Of a stretch of DNA of 64,000 bases, positions 55,776 to 63,945 are shown piece after piece (position 1 is the stretch's first letter; every line of letters starts with the position of its first letter). Source of the stretch: Bacteroidetes bacterium GWF2_41_31 (GTDB lineage Bacteria; Bacteroidota; Bacteroidia; Bacteroidales; F082); assembly GCA_001769215.1 (NCBI GenBank), contig MEOL01000025.1, forward strand, positions 39,715 through 103,714. Reading direction: 5' to 3'. A program made the translations under genes and the position numbers. The notes under the pieces were generated by a model, which was given only the letters and a program-made list of their open reading frames with translations, was not told the origin of the DNA and made no database searches.

Positions 55776-55817
55776 ATAAGACAATCTGGTTAATTTAAAT
55801 TAACCAGATTGTCTTAT
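55776..55817. repeat. Perfect 42-bp palindrome upstream of the NapC-like gene
   Basis: Every base from 55776 to 55817 pairs with its mirror around 55796.5 (centre TTTAAA; arms run ATAAGACAATCTGG...). There is no T-run after it, and it ends 28 bp before the ATG at 55845. It is either an intergenic hairpin/terminator-like element or a binding site; the perfect symmetry is unusual. Confidence 0.8.
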
Positions 55818-55844
55818 CTTCACAATCCATTAAATTCAATTACG

Positions 55845-57344
55845 ATGAAACTACCACGTTCATTTTACAGTTGGACAACCGTTGCCGGGGCCGCTTTAGC
55901 CTTTATCAGCTTTTTAACAATTGTTTTTCTCATGTCGGTATCCCTTATTTTCGATCATGGGGATAGCTACTCCGGTTTAATTACTTACATTATTCTGCCT
56001 GTTTTTCTAGTAATTGGTTTGTTGATGATTCCACTTGGGGCCATCCAAAAGTTAAGAAAAAACAGGGGTAAAATGGATGAAACAGTTCCTAAATTGCCCA
56101 TAGTTAACTTAAACGATCCGGCACAACGGACTGCCTTATTTATTTTCATTTTGGGAAGTACTGTTTTTCTATTATTAAGCTCGGTTGGAAGTTATGAAGC
56201 CTTTCACTATACCGAATCCAATGAATTTTGCGGAACCTTATGCCACTCGGTCATGGAACCGGAATACGTTACCTATCATGGTTCGGCACATGCACGTGTA
56301 AATTGTGTAGAATGCCACGTAGGTAGCGGGGCAGATTGGTATGTTCGTTCCAAATTATCGGGTTTGTATCAGGTATATTCGGTACTCACCAATTCATTTC
56401 CAACCCCCATCGAAACGCCTGTTCACAGCCTTCGTCCGGCAAGGGAGACCTGTGAAAAATGTCATTGGCCCGAGAAATTTTACGACCGAAAGTATATTAC
56501 CAACCGGCATTATCTTGCCAATGAAGAAAACAGCGAATGGGACATCAGCCTCCTGATGAAAACGGGCCCCAGGATTAGCGCACAAGGTCTTCATGAAGGA
56601 ATCCACTGGCACATCAACCCGGAGGTTAAAATGGAATACCTGCCTTTGTCGCGAAAACGCGATTCCATCGGGTTAGTCATTTACACCAACTTAAAGACGG
56701 GAAAAGTAACTACCTATCGGGATGGAGATGTTGATTCTCAAGTACCTGAAAATTATACCGACCAGCTTCGTGAAATGGATTGTTTGGATTGTCATAACAG
56801 ACCTTCCCACAATTACAAGAGCCCTTCAACCTTTTTTGATATGGCGATGCGGACCGGGAAAATTTCCAACACACTTCCAAATATTAAACTGACTTCGATG
56901 GGTATCCTGCAAACGGAATATTCAACAAAAGACAGTGCCATGGCCGGCATAAAACAGAAAGTCCTGGAATATTACGAAGAAAACTACCCTGAAGTATTTT
57001 CTACTGATGGTGAAAAAATAAATCAGGCGATAGCAGCTCTTCAGGAGGGATATTCAAACAATATTTTTCCATTCATGAAAGCACAATGGACACAATATCC
57101 CAATTACATCGGCCACATTGAATCGAATGGTTGCTTCCGCTGCCACAACAATTCATTTACCAGCGAAGAAGGCCGGGTTATCACCAACGATTGCGATTTA
57201 TGCCATGATATCAAGGCTCAAGGTCCGCCCAACAATTTAATGTATGCCACCGGCGATAGCAGTTTGGTATTTAATCATCCCGAAGATATCGGTGACGAGT
57301 GGATGGTAACAAAATGTTTTGAATGCCACGAAGCACTCTATTAA
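55845..57344 (+). CDS. NapC/NirT-like membrane multiheme cytochrome c
   Basis: A 499-aa protein with three N-terminal helices (about 12-35, 48-70, 95-118) followed by a periplasmic region with seven heme motifs: a variant CX3CH (FCGTLCHSVMEPEY) resembling the first heme of the NapC/NirT family, then CVECH, CEKCH, CLDCH, CFRCH, CDLCH, CFECH. NapC/NirT proteins take electrons from quinol and hand them to a periplasmic reductase; none is encoded here. Longer than the usual NapC (about 200 aa), with extra hemes. It ends before a terminator at 57375 and is the last of the plus-strand set. Confidence 0.82.
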   Translation: MKLPRSFYSWTTVAGAALAFISFLTIVFLMSVSLIFDHGDSYSGLITYIILPVFLVIGLLMIPLGAIQKLRKNRGKMDETVPKLPIVNLNDPAQRTALFIFILGSTVFLLLSSVGSYEAFHYTESNEFCGTLCHSVMEPEYVTYHGSAHARVNCVECHVGSGADWYVRSKLSGLYQVYSVLTNSFPTPIETPVHSLRPARETCEKCHWPEKFYDRKYITNRHYLANEENSEWDISLLMKTGPRISAQGLHEGIHWHINPEVKMEYLPLSRKRDSIGLVIYTNLKTGKVTTYRDGDVDSQVPENYTDQLREMDCLDCHNRPSHNYKSPSTFFDMAMRTGKISNTLPNIKLTSMGILQTEYSTKDSAMAGIKQKVLEYYEENYPEVFSTDGEKINQAIAALQEGYSNNIFPFMKAQWTQYPNYIGHIESNGCFRCHNNSFTSEEGRVITNDCDLCHDIKAQGPPNNLMYATGDSSLVFNHPEDIGDEWMVTKCFECHEALY

Positions 57345-57374
57345 TCACCATTTCATTATCAAATTAATTGATTG

Positions 57375-57400
57375 AGGATGGCTTTCGGGTCATCCTTTTT
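57375..57400 (+). terminator. Terminator after the NapC-like gene
   Basis: AGGATG ... CATCCT stem with a run of six Ts at once after it; the Crp/Fnr gene on the other strand ends inside it (stop at 57390). Confidence 0.6.
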
Positions 57401-58082
57401 TGCTTATATCCTGTAATAAACCACTGTTCTGGATTTGAAAAGCTTTTTCATCAAAACAAATAATCTTCTCCTGGCAAAATTCTTTAATAATCTTTGCGGC
57501 ACTTTCTTTTGACATGCTTGTCATTTCGGCAATCTCAGGTGTCGACAGATCCATTTCAAAGGTGTTGGATTTGTAGATGTCGTTTGACAAATAAAGTAGT
57601 ATGTCGGCAATTCGTCCACGACTGTTTTTTTGCGAAAGCCTCAACAACTTATCCATATAAAAAATTTGCCGGGTTTGTGTGTGCCTGAGGTACTCCTCCC
57701 AAAATTGCTGATTCGACCGTAAAATGTCGATAAATACAAGACTATCAATCAAACATATATGCGATTCACGCAACGCTGTCATGGTATAGTGATGCCTGTT
57801 GTTTACAAATAAGCCCGCGCCAGAAACAAAATCACCGGGGACAATAAGCCTGAAAATAACATTTCGGCCATCGCCTTCGAGGTACATTTTCGCCAGTCCA
57901 TGAGCGAAAGATATGACATGGGTACACGCTGTTCCCTGCTTAATGATGGTTTCGCCAGGATGATAGGTTACCTCTACCCTGCATTCTTCAATTTTGAAGA
58001 GCTCCTCACTCGACAGCAATTTGAATATGGGTGATTGCAACATACATCCAACACATTGATATTGACTTGTAAAATCAGACAT
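57390..58082 (-). CDS. Second Crp/Fnr family regulator with CxxC motif
   Basis: A 230-aa Crp/Fnr paralogue of the regulator at 46945, with the same HHYTMTALRESH segment. N-terminal Cys10 and Cys13 (QCVGC) and Cys110 align with Cys10, Cys13 and Cys111 of the first regulator, though it lacks the Cys5 counterpart. Its HTH reads STPEIAEMTSMSKESAAKIIKEF (about 180-202), with Glu kept but Lys in place of Arg. It lies tail-to-tail with the NapC-like gene, at the far side of the cytochrome cluster, so the two regulators bracket it. Likely senses redox or nitrosative status; the signal is unknown. Confidence 0.87.
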   Translation of the reverse strand: MSDFTSQYQCVGCMLQSPIFKLLSSEELFKIEECRVEVTYHPGETIIKQGTACTHVISFAHGLAKMYLEGDGRNVIFRLIVPGDFVSGAGLFVNNRHHYTMTALRESHICLIDSLVFIDILRSNQQFWEEYLRHTQTRQIFYMDKLLRLSQKNSRGRIADILLYLSNDIYKSNTFEMDLSTPEIAEMTSMSKESAAKIIKEFCQEKIICFDEKAFQIQNSGLLQDISKKG

Positions 58083-58261
58083 ATTGAAACTTTATCAAAT
58101 AATAACCATTGTTACTGCTACAAAAATTGTGAAATTTTTCATACATACGTCCATATTTTATCCAATGAGTGATTTTCAATCACCTTGGGATACAAAAAAA
58201 ACCGTAATTATGAAAAATCAAACCGCAAATATAACATAGTTAAATGTTCATGGGCATTTTC

Positions 58262-58269
58262 TACCTTTG
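58262..58269 (+). promoter_or_regulatory. -7 element TACCTTTG directly before mutS2
   Basis: Exact TAnnTTTG match only 5 bp before the ATG at 58275, so transcription would begin at or near the start codon (leaderless). No good TTG box at the -33 distance. Confidence 0.4.
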
Positions 58270-58274
58270 CAGCG

Positions 58275-60725
58275 ATGAATACTTTTCCTGAACATTTTGA
58301 ACAAAAAATCGGGTTCGATCGAATCAGAGCCCATATTTCCAAGTTGTGCATCAGCACCATGGGGAAAAACATGGTAGAGAAAATAAGTTTTTCTTACCAA
58401 CCCGATGTGGTTAAAAGAATGCTCGACCAGGTGATGGAATTCATCAAGCTAACAACCACAGGGAAATCGTTTCCCTCGCAGGATTATTACGATGTGCGTC
58501 CTGAATTGGCTCAGGTTACCACCCCCGGAACTTATGTTGATCAGGAGACTCTCTTTAGTTTAAAATCTGTTCTTTATACTTTAGAAGCAATTAGAATCTA
58601 CTTTATACAAACCCCTGCAACCGAATATCCTGAACTAAAGTCCCTGGCAAAAGAAGTTTTTATTCCCGAATTTTTGTGGGCTAAGGCAGATGAAATCATC
58701 GACAACAAAGCGATTATAAAAGATCAGGCCTCACCCGAACTGGCTGTGATCAGAAAAGAAATTGCCCAAAACCAACGACAGGTATTGCGCGAAACAAAAA
58801 AAGCGTTTGATGTGGCAAAAAAAGCAGGTTGGGTTCCCGAAAACAGTGATATCACGATTAGAAATGGGCGGGCTGTTATCCCGCTGCATGCCGCCGATAA
58901 AAGGTCTCTTGGCGGGGTCATTCATGATGAATCTGCCTCAGGTCAAACGGTTTTTGTTGAGGCCATTGCTTCATTTGAAATCAACAACACCCTGCGAAAA
59001 CTGGAAGGCGATGAGCGAAGGGAAATCATTAAAATACTTGTTCGATATACCGATTTGTTGCGTCCGCATATTCAGGAAATCAGCCATGCCATTTGGTTTT
59101 TGGGTGTTATCGACTTTATCCGGGCCAAAGCCCAGTTCTCCATAAAAATAAAAGCATCGCGACCCATCATTTCTCAGAATCAAAATATAGAACTAAAAAA
59201 AGCCATCCATCCGCTTCTTTTTCTTTCTCATCAAGAGCAAAATAAGTCCATCGTTCCATTGGACCTTGCATTAAATGACTCCCAGCGAATACTGGTGATT
59301 TCAGGGCCCAACGCTGGAGGAAAGTCGGTTTGCCTAAAAACAACCGGGTTGCTTCAGTACATGCTGCAATGCGGATTTCCAGTTTCAGCGTCTCCCGATA
59401 GTGAGTTTCGGCTTTTTAAGCAGATTTTTATCGATATCGGCGATGAACAATCGCTTGAAAACGACCTGAGCACCTATAGTTCGCATCTCCTGAACATGAA
59501 GTTCTTCATGAAACATGCCACCGGGGATACCCTCATTCTGATCGACGAATTTGGTACAGGTACCGAACCACAGCTGGGTGGTGCCATTGCCGAGGCTACA
59601 CTGGAGGACCTGAACAGAAAAAGATCCTTCGGGGTCATCACCACCCATTATACGAACCTTAAATTGTTGGCCGAACGCACCCCGGGTCTTGTAAACGGGG
59701 CCATGTTGTTCGACTCGAACCTGATGCAGCCACTTTTTATTCTGCAAACAGGTCATCCCGGGAGTTCATTTGCCTTCGAGATAGCCCGAAAAATCGGGTT
59801 TCCTGATCATGTACTCAATGCGGCAAAAAATAAAAGCGGTGGAAAACATGTGCAATTTGATGAACAATTGCAACAGTTGGAGATTGATAAGTTGAGATTG
59901 GAAAAACAACAACAACAAGTAAATTTTACAGACGAAAACCTGAAAATACTGGTTGAAAAATATGAGGTGTTGTACGAAGAGCTGCAAAAATCGAGTAAAC
60001 TGATTATCAGGGAAGCACAGGAAAAAGCGATCAATATCATCAGCAATTCTAATAAAGCCATCGAAAAAACCATAAGGGAAATTAAGGAAGCCGAAGCGGA
60101 TAAAGGAAAAACCCGACAGTTGCGCGAGATTCTGGAAGATACCAAATTACAACTCGCCGATGAGGTTTTAAAAAACAAGCCGGTTCAGTCTTCGGAAATC
60201 ATCCATCGTAAAAAAAGAAAAACGAAACATACCGGTATCCCTCCTGAAATAAACCTCCGTCCTCCGGAAACGGGTGATTATGTGCGCATTCAAGATGCAG
60301 GAATAGAAGGTGAACTGGTTGAGCTAAAAGGAAATACCGCCATATTGAATGTAAATGATGTCAGGTTAAAAACATCTGCAAAAAAACTGGTAGTCATTCC
60401 AAGACCCAAACTTATTGTAAGAAGAAATAGCGGTTATAAAAGTATTATCAACGAACTGAACCAGAAAGTGGCCAACTTCAGCATGTCGATTGATTTGAGA
60501 GGCATGCGAGCCGATGAAGCCCGGTCGGAATTAAATAAATACATCGATGACGCCATACTTCTCAACATGAGAGAGGTCGACATTCTGCATGGAAAAGGAT
60601 TTGGTATCTTACGTGAAATGATCCGGGAATACCTGCAAAGCATTGATGAAATCGATCATTTTGGAGATGCACCCATCGATCAGGGTGGGGCGGGAATAAC
60701 GCGGGTTGTGTTCAGAAAGGATTAG
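58275..60725 (+). CDS. mutS2: Endonuclease MutS2
   Basis: MutS2 (816 aa from the ATG at 58275), a DNA-binding ATPase that limits recombination or rescues collided ribosomes, depending on species. The core has Walker A ISGPNAGGKSVCLKT (about 340-354), FIDIGDEQSLENDLSTYSSH and LILIDEFGTGTEPQLGGAI (Walker B), a coiled coil (about 530-650) and a C-terminal Smr nuclease-like domain (about 740-816) with SIDLRGMRADEARSEL and HGKGFGILRE. The typical mismatch-binding domain of MutS is absent. An in-frame N-terminal extension to 58185 is not MutS2-like. A -7 element 5 bp upstream suggests a leaderless transcript. Confidence 0.93.
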   Translation: MNTFPEHFEQKIGFDRIRAHISKLCISTMGKNMVEKISFSYQPDVVKRMLDQVMEFIKLTTTGKSFPSQDYYDVRPELAQVTTPGTYVDQETLFSLKSVLYTLEAIRIYFIQTPATEYPELKSLAKEVFIPEFLWAKADEIIDNKAIIKDQASPELAVIRKEIAQNQRQVLRETKKAFDVAKKAGWVPENSDITIRNGRAVIPLHAADKRSLGGVIHDESASGQTVFVEAIASFEINNTLRKLEGDERREIIKILVRYTDLLRPHIQEISHAIWFLGVIDFIRAKAQFSIKIKASRPIISQNQNIELKKAIHPLLFLSHQEQNKSIVPLDLALNDSQRILVISGPNAGGKSVCLKTTGLLQYMLQCGFPVSASPDSEFRLFKQIFIDIGDEQSLENDLSTYSSHLLNMKFFMKHATGDTLILIDEFGTGTEPQLGGAIAEATLEDLNRKRSFGVITTHYTNLKLLAERTPGLVNGAMLFDSNLMQPLFILQTGHPGSSFAFEIARKIGFPDHVLNAAKNKSGGKHVQFDEQLQQLEIDKLRLEKQQQQVNFTDENLKILVEKYEVLYEELQKSSKLIIREAQEKAINIISNSNKAIEKTIREIKEAEADKGKTRQLREILEDTKLQLADEVLKNKPVQSSEIIHRKKRKTKHTGIPPEINLRPPETGDYVRIQDAGIEGELVELKGNTAILNVNDVRLKTSAKKLVVIPRPKLIVRRNSGYKSIINELNQKVANFSMSIDLRGMRADEARSELNKYIDDAILLNMREVDILHGKGFGILREMIREYLQSIDEIDHFGDAPIDQGGAGITRVVFRKD

Positions 60726-60835
60726 TCATATTTAAATTTTCATGTCTGTATCATTCAGTTTTTCTGACTTTTAGCACCTAATTAATAAACACCTCTAAAT
60801 AACAAATACCCGTTTTTCCATATAACATATACCCC

Positions 60836-60843
60836 TATCTTTG
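60836..60843 (+). promoter_or_regulatory. -7 element TATCTTTG upstream of the thioredoxin gene
   Basis: An exact TAnnTTTG match 123 bp before the ATG, giving an unusually long leader that includes a CCCGT-GATCAA-ACGGG hairpin at 60878-60893. Confidence 0.4.
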
Positions 60844-60966
60844 CGCCCAATTCCATGTGAGCAACATTCCTGATTTACCCGTGATCAAACGGGGAGAAGT
60901 GATGGCACGAATCAATGGGATTCAACCTCTTGTGAATAGCATCAGTCAAATTAATAAACACTTACT

Positions 60967-61395
60967 ATGAACCTTTATTTTTGGATACCTGTCGCCATTT
61001 TATTAATCCTGCTGATAGCAGCCTTTTATAAAAAGTACAAACTGCTCAAGAACATGGAGCAAACCCCCAACAGTGCCCATTTACTTGAATTAACCGATGC
61101 CACCTTTAAGAAAACCATCCAAAAAGGAGTTACACTGGTCGATTTTTGGGCTCCGTGGTGTATGCCTTGTAAAATTCAGGGTCCCATCGTTAATGAGGTG
61201 GCAGAATTGATGCACGACAAAGCCACCATCACCAAATTAAATATTGATATACACAAGAGGACAGCTTCAGAATTAGGTATCAGAAGTATCCCTACCATTA
61301 TCATATTTAAAAACGGAAAGCCTTTTACAAAACTGGTAGGTGCTAAAACCAAAAATGTACTCACAAAAGCCCTAAACGATGCCCTAAAGGATTAG
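60967..61395 (+). CDS. Membrane-anchored thioredoxin
   Basis: A 142-aa protein with one N-terminal helix (about 4-22) and a thioredoxin domain (about 38-140) with the active site FWAPWCMPCKIQGP; the middle residues Met-Pro differ from the usual Gly-Pro. VTLVDFWAPWC, SIPTIIIFKNGKP and the C-terminal FTKLVG strand complete the fold. With the helix the domain is likely tethered to the inner membrane, facing either the cytosol or the periplasm; the start-of-protein charge pattern does not settle it. Its stop overlaps the stop of the YjbR-type gene on the other strand. Confidence 0.88.
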   Translation: MNLYFWIPVAILLILLIAAFYKKYKLLKNMEQTPNSAHLLELTDATFKKTIQKGVTLVDFWAPWCMPCKIQGPIVNEVAELMHDKATITKLNIDIHKRTASELGIRSIPTIIIFKNGKPFTKLVGAKTKNVLTKALNDALKD

Positions 61396-61754
61396 TTCTC
61401 TGATAACCGGGCAAGTGCTTCCCTGTCCTTTTTGGGCAGCTTTTCGATGACCAGGGCATAGCTGTCGTTAATCCACTTGAGAAGCAATTGCTCAAGAGTC
61501 ATTTCATCGATCATTACAGTATTCCACAGTGCCTTATTCATATGGTAACCCGGCAACACGTAGGAATAACGTTCGCGTAAGTCAATCGCTTCATCCGGAT
61601 CGCACTTCAGGTTCATGCTCAACTGACCTTCTAAATTCATCAAGGCAAACATTTTTCCCATGACTTTAAAAACGAGCGTGGTTTCATCAAAAGGGAAACT
61701 TTCGGTAACGCCGGGCAGGTTTAAACAGTACAACCGTAATTTTTCAACATTCAT
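61392..61754 (-). CDS. MmcQ/YjbR family protein
   Basis: A 120-aa DUF419 (YjbR/MmcQ) protein: MNVEKLRLYCLNLPGVTESFPFDETTLVFKVMGKMFAL, LKCDPDEAIDLRE and PGYHMNKALWNTV match the family, which has a CyaY-like fold and unknown role, possibly DNA binding. Full length. It is tail-to-tail with the thioredoxin gene and 184 bp from the divergent carboxylase operon. Likely monocistronic. Confidence 0.92.
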   Translation of the reverse strand: MNVEKLRLYCLNLPGVTESFPFDETTLVFKVMGKMFALMNLEGQLSMNLKCDPDEAIDLRERYSYVLPGYHMNKALWNTVMIDEMTLEQLLLKWINDSYALVIEKLPKKDREALARLSEN

Positions 61755-61822
61755 TTCTCCACATTTACAACGATTGCGACAAAGATAATTCGATTAATCC
61801 AAAAGCCAGGCGAAAAATATAC

Positions 61823-61852
61823 TTGCTTTTTTGGTAATTTCAGCTACTTTTG
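61823..61852 (+). promoter_or_regulatory. Bacteroidota promoter TTG-N19-TACTTTTG
   Basis: TTG at 61823-61825, 19-bp spacer, and TACTTTTG at 61845-61852; predicted start near 61859, right at the 5' arm of the downstream hairpin. Among the best promoters in the window. Confidence 0.65.
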
Positions 61853-61858
61853 CATGAT

Positions 61859-61919
61859 AAGAGATAAGTTAACCGGAAAAGATGCCACGCTTTGAAGCAC
61901 GACTTGTCTCTTTTTTTGT
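61859..61919 (+). ncRNA. Hairpin leader with U-tract (attenuator or small RNA) before the carboxylase operon
   Basis: AGAGATAAGT (61860-61869) pairs with ACTTGTCTCT (61902-61911) through ten pairs including one U-G, and is followed immediately by seven Ts. The predicted start from the promoter above is within a base or two of the stem, so a transcript of about 60 nt ending at the T-tract is possible. The stem encloses a GCTT-TG-AAGC mini-hairpin. It could be a small RNA or an attenuator for the acyl-CoA carboxylase genes beginning at 61939. No known Rfam family is recognised. Confidence 0.45.
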
Positions 61920-61938
61920 TAACCCCAAAATATAAGTT

Positions 61939-63486
61939 ATGGGCATCAAAGAAAAATCAATCGACCTAAAGAAGCGCATGAAAAATGCGTTAAGTGGTGG
62001 TGGTGAAAAAGCAATCGAAAAGCAAAAAGCGATTGGAAAGCTCACTGCCCGTGAAAGGATCATTGCCTTGCTCGATCCCAAGTCGTTCTATGAATACGAT
62101 TTATTTGTAGAACATGCCGGGAAAGATTTTGACATGGATAAAAAATACCTCCCCGGTGATGGTGTGATCACAGGAACAGGTACATTAAGCGGCCATCCAA
62201 TTTGTATTTACGCACAAGACTTTACAGTAGCCGGTGGTTCGCTGGGATGGATGCATGCCAAAAAAATTACCAAAATTATGGACCATGCCCTGAAGTTAAA
62301 AGTTCCTTTAATCGGGATCAACGATTCGGGTGGTGCACGTATACAGGAGGGCGTAAACTCTCTGGCAGGTTACGGGGAAATTTTCTTCCGTAATACGTTG
62401 GCTTCCGGCGTTATTCCTCAAATTTCAGTGATCCTCGGCCCATGCGCAGGTGGAGCAGTATATTCTCCGGCACTTACCGACTTTGTATTTACAGTTGAAA
62501 AAATAACCAAGATGTTTATCACCGGACCTGAGGTGATTAAAACTGTTTTGGGTGAAGAAATTTCGATGGAAGCCCTTGGTGGTGCAAAAGTACATTGCGA
62601 AACGACGGGTGTTGCGCACTTTTATGCTGAAAGTGAGGAAGAATGCTTCAATCAAATTAAGCAGCTGGTCAGTTTCATTCCCTGGAACAACATCAACAAG
62701 GCAGAGAAATTTCCAAAGAAATCGCCTAAAACAAAGCGCTATAAAATGGAAGAGGCCATGCCGGCTGATCCAAAACAACCTTACGATGTTCGAAACGTCA
62801 TCAAAGCCATTGTGGATGATTCCGACTTTCTGGAAATACAAGAACTCTTCGCCAAAAACATTGTGATTGGTTTTTCGCGTATTAATGGCGAAACCATTGG
62901 TATTGTTGCTAACCAACCCCTTTATCTGGCAGGTGTGCTGGACGTAGATTCATCAAATAAAGCAGCCCGGTTTATCCGCTACTGCGATGCATTCAACATT
63001 CCATTATTTACTTTGGTCGACCTTCCGGGATATTTACCCGGTGTTGATCAGGAACATGCCGGGGTTATACGTCATGGTGCAAAAGTATTGTATGCCTATT
63101 CGGAAGCTACTGTCCCTAAAATCACACTCATCACACGTAAAGCTTATGGTGGTGGGTATATTGCCATGTGTTCGCATCACTTGCGAGCCGACTTTGTATT
63201 CGCATGGCCTACCGCTGAAATAGCGGTAATGGGCCCTGAGGGCGCTGCCAACATCATCTTCCGAAAAGAGATCACTACAGCCAAAGATCCTGAAGAAATG
63301 CGCAAACAGAAGGTTAAAGAATACAAGGAAAAATTCGCTAACCCTTACGTGGCCGCTGCATACGGATATATTGATGCCGTGATCGAGCCGAATGAGACAC
63401 GAAAGATTATTATGCATGCACTCGACATCTCCAAAGAGAAAAAAGTGCAAACGCCAATGAAAAAACATGGTATTCCTCCATTTTAA
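61939..63486 (+). CDS. Acyl-CoA carboxylase/decarboxylase carboxyltransferase (beta) subunit
   Basis: A 515-aa carboxyltransferase of the methylmalonyl-CoA decarboxylase / propionyl-CoA carboxylase beta type, which moves CO2 between biotin and acyl-CoA. Motifs: GKLTARERIIALLDPKSFYEYD, GINDSGGARIQEGVNSLAGYGEIF, ILGPCAGGAVYSPALTDF, TGPEVIKTVLGEEIS, LVDLPGYLPGVDQEHAGVIRHGAK and RKAYGGGYIAMCS. The next gene, 11 bp on, encodes the biotin carrier. No gamma/beta membrane subunits (OadG, GcdB) are seen before the window ends, so a carboxylase (assimilatory) or Na+-pumping decarboxylase role is undecided. Confidence 0.92.
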   Translation: MGIKEKSIDLKKRMKNALSGGGEKAIEKQKAIGKLTARERIIALLDPKSFYEYDLFVEHAGKDFDMDKKYLPGDGVITGTGTLSGHPICIYAQDFTVAGGSLGWMHAKKITKIMDHALKLKVPLIGINDSGGARIQEGVNSLAGYGEIFFRNTLASGVIPQISVILGPCAGGAVYSPALTDFVFTVEKITKMFITGPEVIKTVLGEEISMEALGGAKVHCETTGVAHFYAESEEECFNQIKQLVSFIPWNNINKAEKFPKKSPKTKRYKMEEAMPADPKQPYDVRNVIKAIVDDSDFLEIQELFAKNIVIGFSRINGETIGIVANQPLYLAGVLDVDSSNKAARFIRYCDAFNIPLFTLVDLPGYLPGVDQEHAGVIRHGAKVLYAYSEATVPKITLITRKAYGGGYIAMCSHHLRADFVFAWPTAEIAVMGPEGAANIIFRKEITTAKDPEEMRKQKVKEYKEKFANPYVAAAYGYIDAVIEPNETRKIIMHALDISKEKKVQTPMKKHGIPPF

Positions 63487-63497
63487 ACCGCTGAATC

Positions 63498-63827
63498 ATG
63501 GATAAAAACGACGATAAGAAAATCAGGTTCAGCTCCATTAATATTGATGGGGTTAAATATAAAACCTTATTAACTGAAAAGTTTAAACACAGGACGCCCT
63601 ACGTTGAAACTAATCTTAACATAATGACCGCGTTTATACCGGGCACTATCGTGGATGTGTATATAAAAGAAGGTAAGAAAGTGAAGGAAGGTGATACGTT
63701 GCTCATTCTGGAGGCCATGAAAATGCGCAATGTGATACAGGCTCCTTATGCCGGAAGCATCAAAAAACTGTATGTACAAAAGGGCGATCTGGTTTCAAAA
63801 AACCAAGCACTGGTTGAAATGGAATGA
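63498..63827 (+). CDS. Biotin carboxyl carrier protein of an acyl-CoA carboxylase
   Basis: A 109-aa biotin/lipoyl-attachment protein: the carrier domain (about 40-109) includes the biotinylation motif LEAMKMRN with the modified Lys in AMKM, preceded by PGTIVDVYIKEGKKVKEGD. An N-terminal extension (1-40) with no known motif is present. It starts 11 bp after the carboxyltransferase gene and would carry the biotinyl group between subunits. A biotin carboxylase gene is probably nearby but is not within this window. Confidence 0.92.
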   Translation: MDKNDDKKIRFSSINIDGVKYKTLLTEKFKHRTPYVETNLNIMTAFIPGTIVDVYIKEGKKVKEGDTLLILEAMKMRNVIQAPYAGSIKKLYVQKGDLVSKNQALVEME

Positions 63828-63909
63828 CGACTGCTTACAACGAAAATCGCCGGAATATTTGATGAGTCTGGTCTAGAAAGGTAATAGAACGATTTCAGCC
63901 ACTTTTACC

Positions 63910-63945
63910 CCTCCCTGCCTGCCGGCAGGCCAATGTCAATTAGTT
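63910..63945. repeat. CCTGCC/GGCAGG inverted repeat fragment
   Basis: CCCCTCCCTGCCTGCCGGCAGGCC carries a CCTGCCGGCAGG palindrome related to the arms of the element at 5548-5742; the third copy in this window. Confidence 0.5.

Noticed and set aside
58084..58098. FNR-box-like TTGAA-N5-ATCAA upstream of the second regulator
   Set aside because: Spacing is five rather than four bases and the left half-site is imperfect, so it is too weak to call next to the exact box at 47716.
61939..63827. A sodium-pumping methylmalonyl-CoA decarboxylase operon
   Set aside because: No OadG- or GcdB-like membrane subunits are seen before the window ends; the carboxyltransferase and carrier alone cannot decide between carboxylase and decarboxylase.
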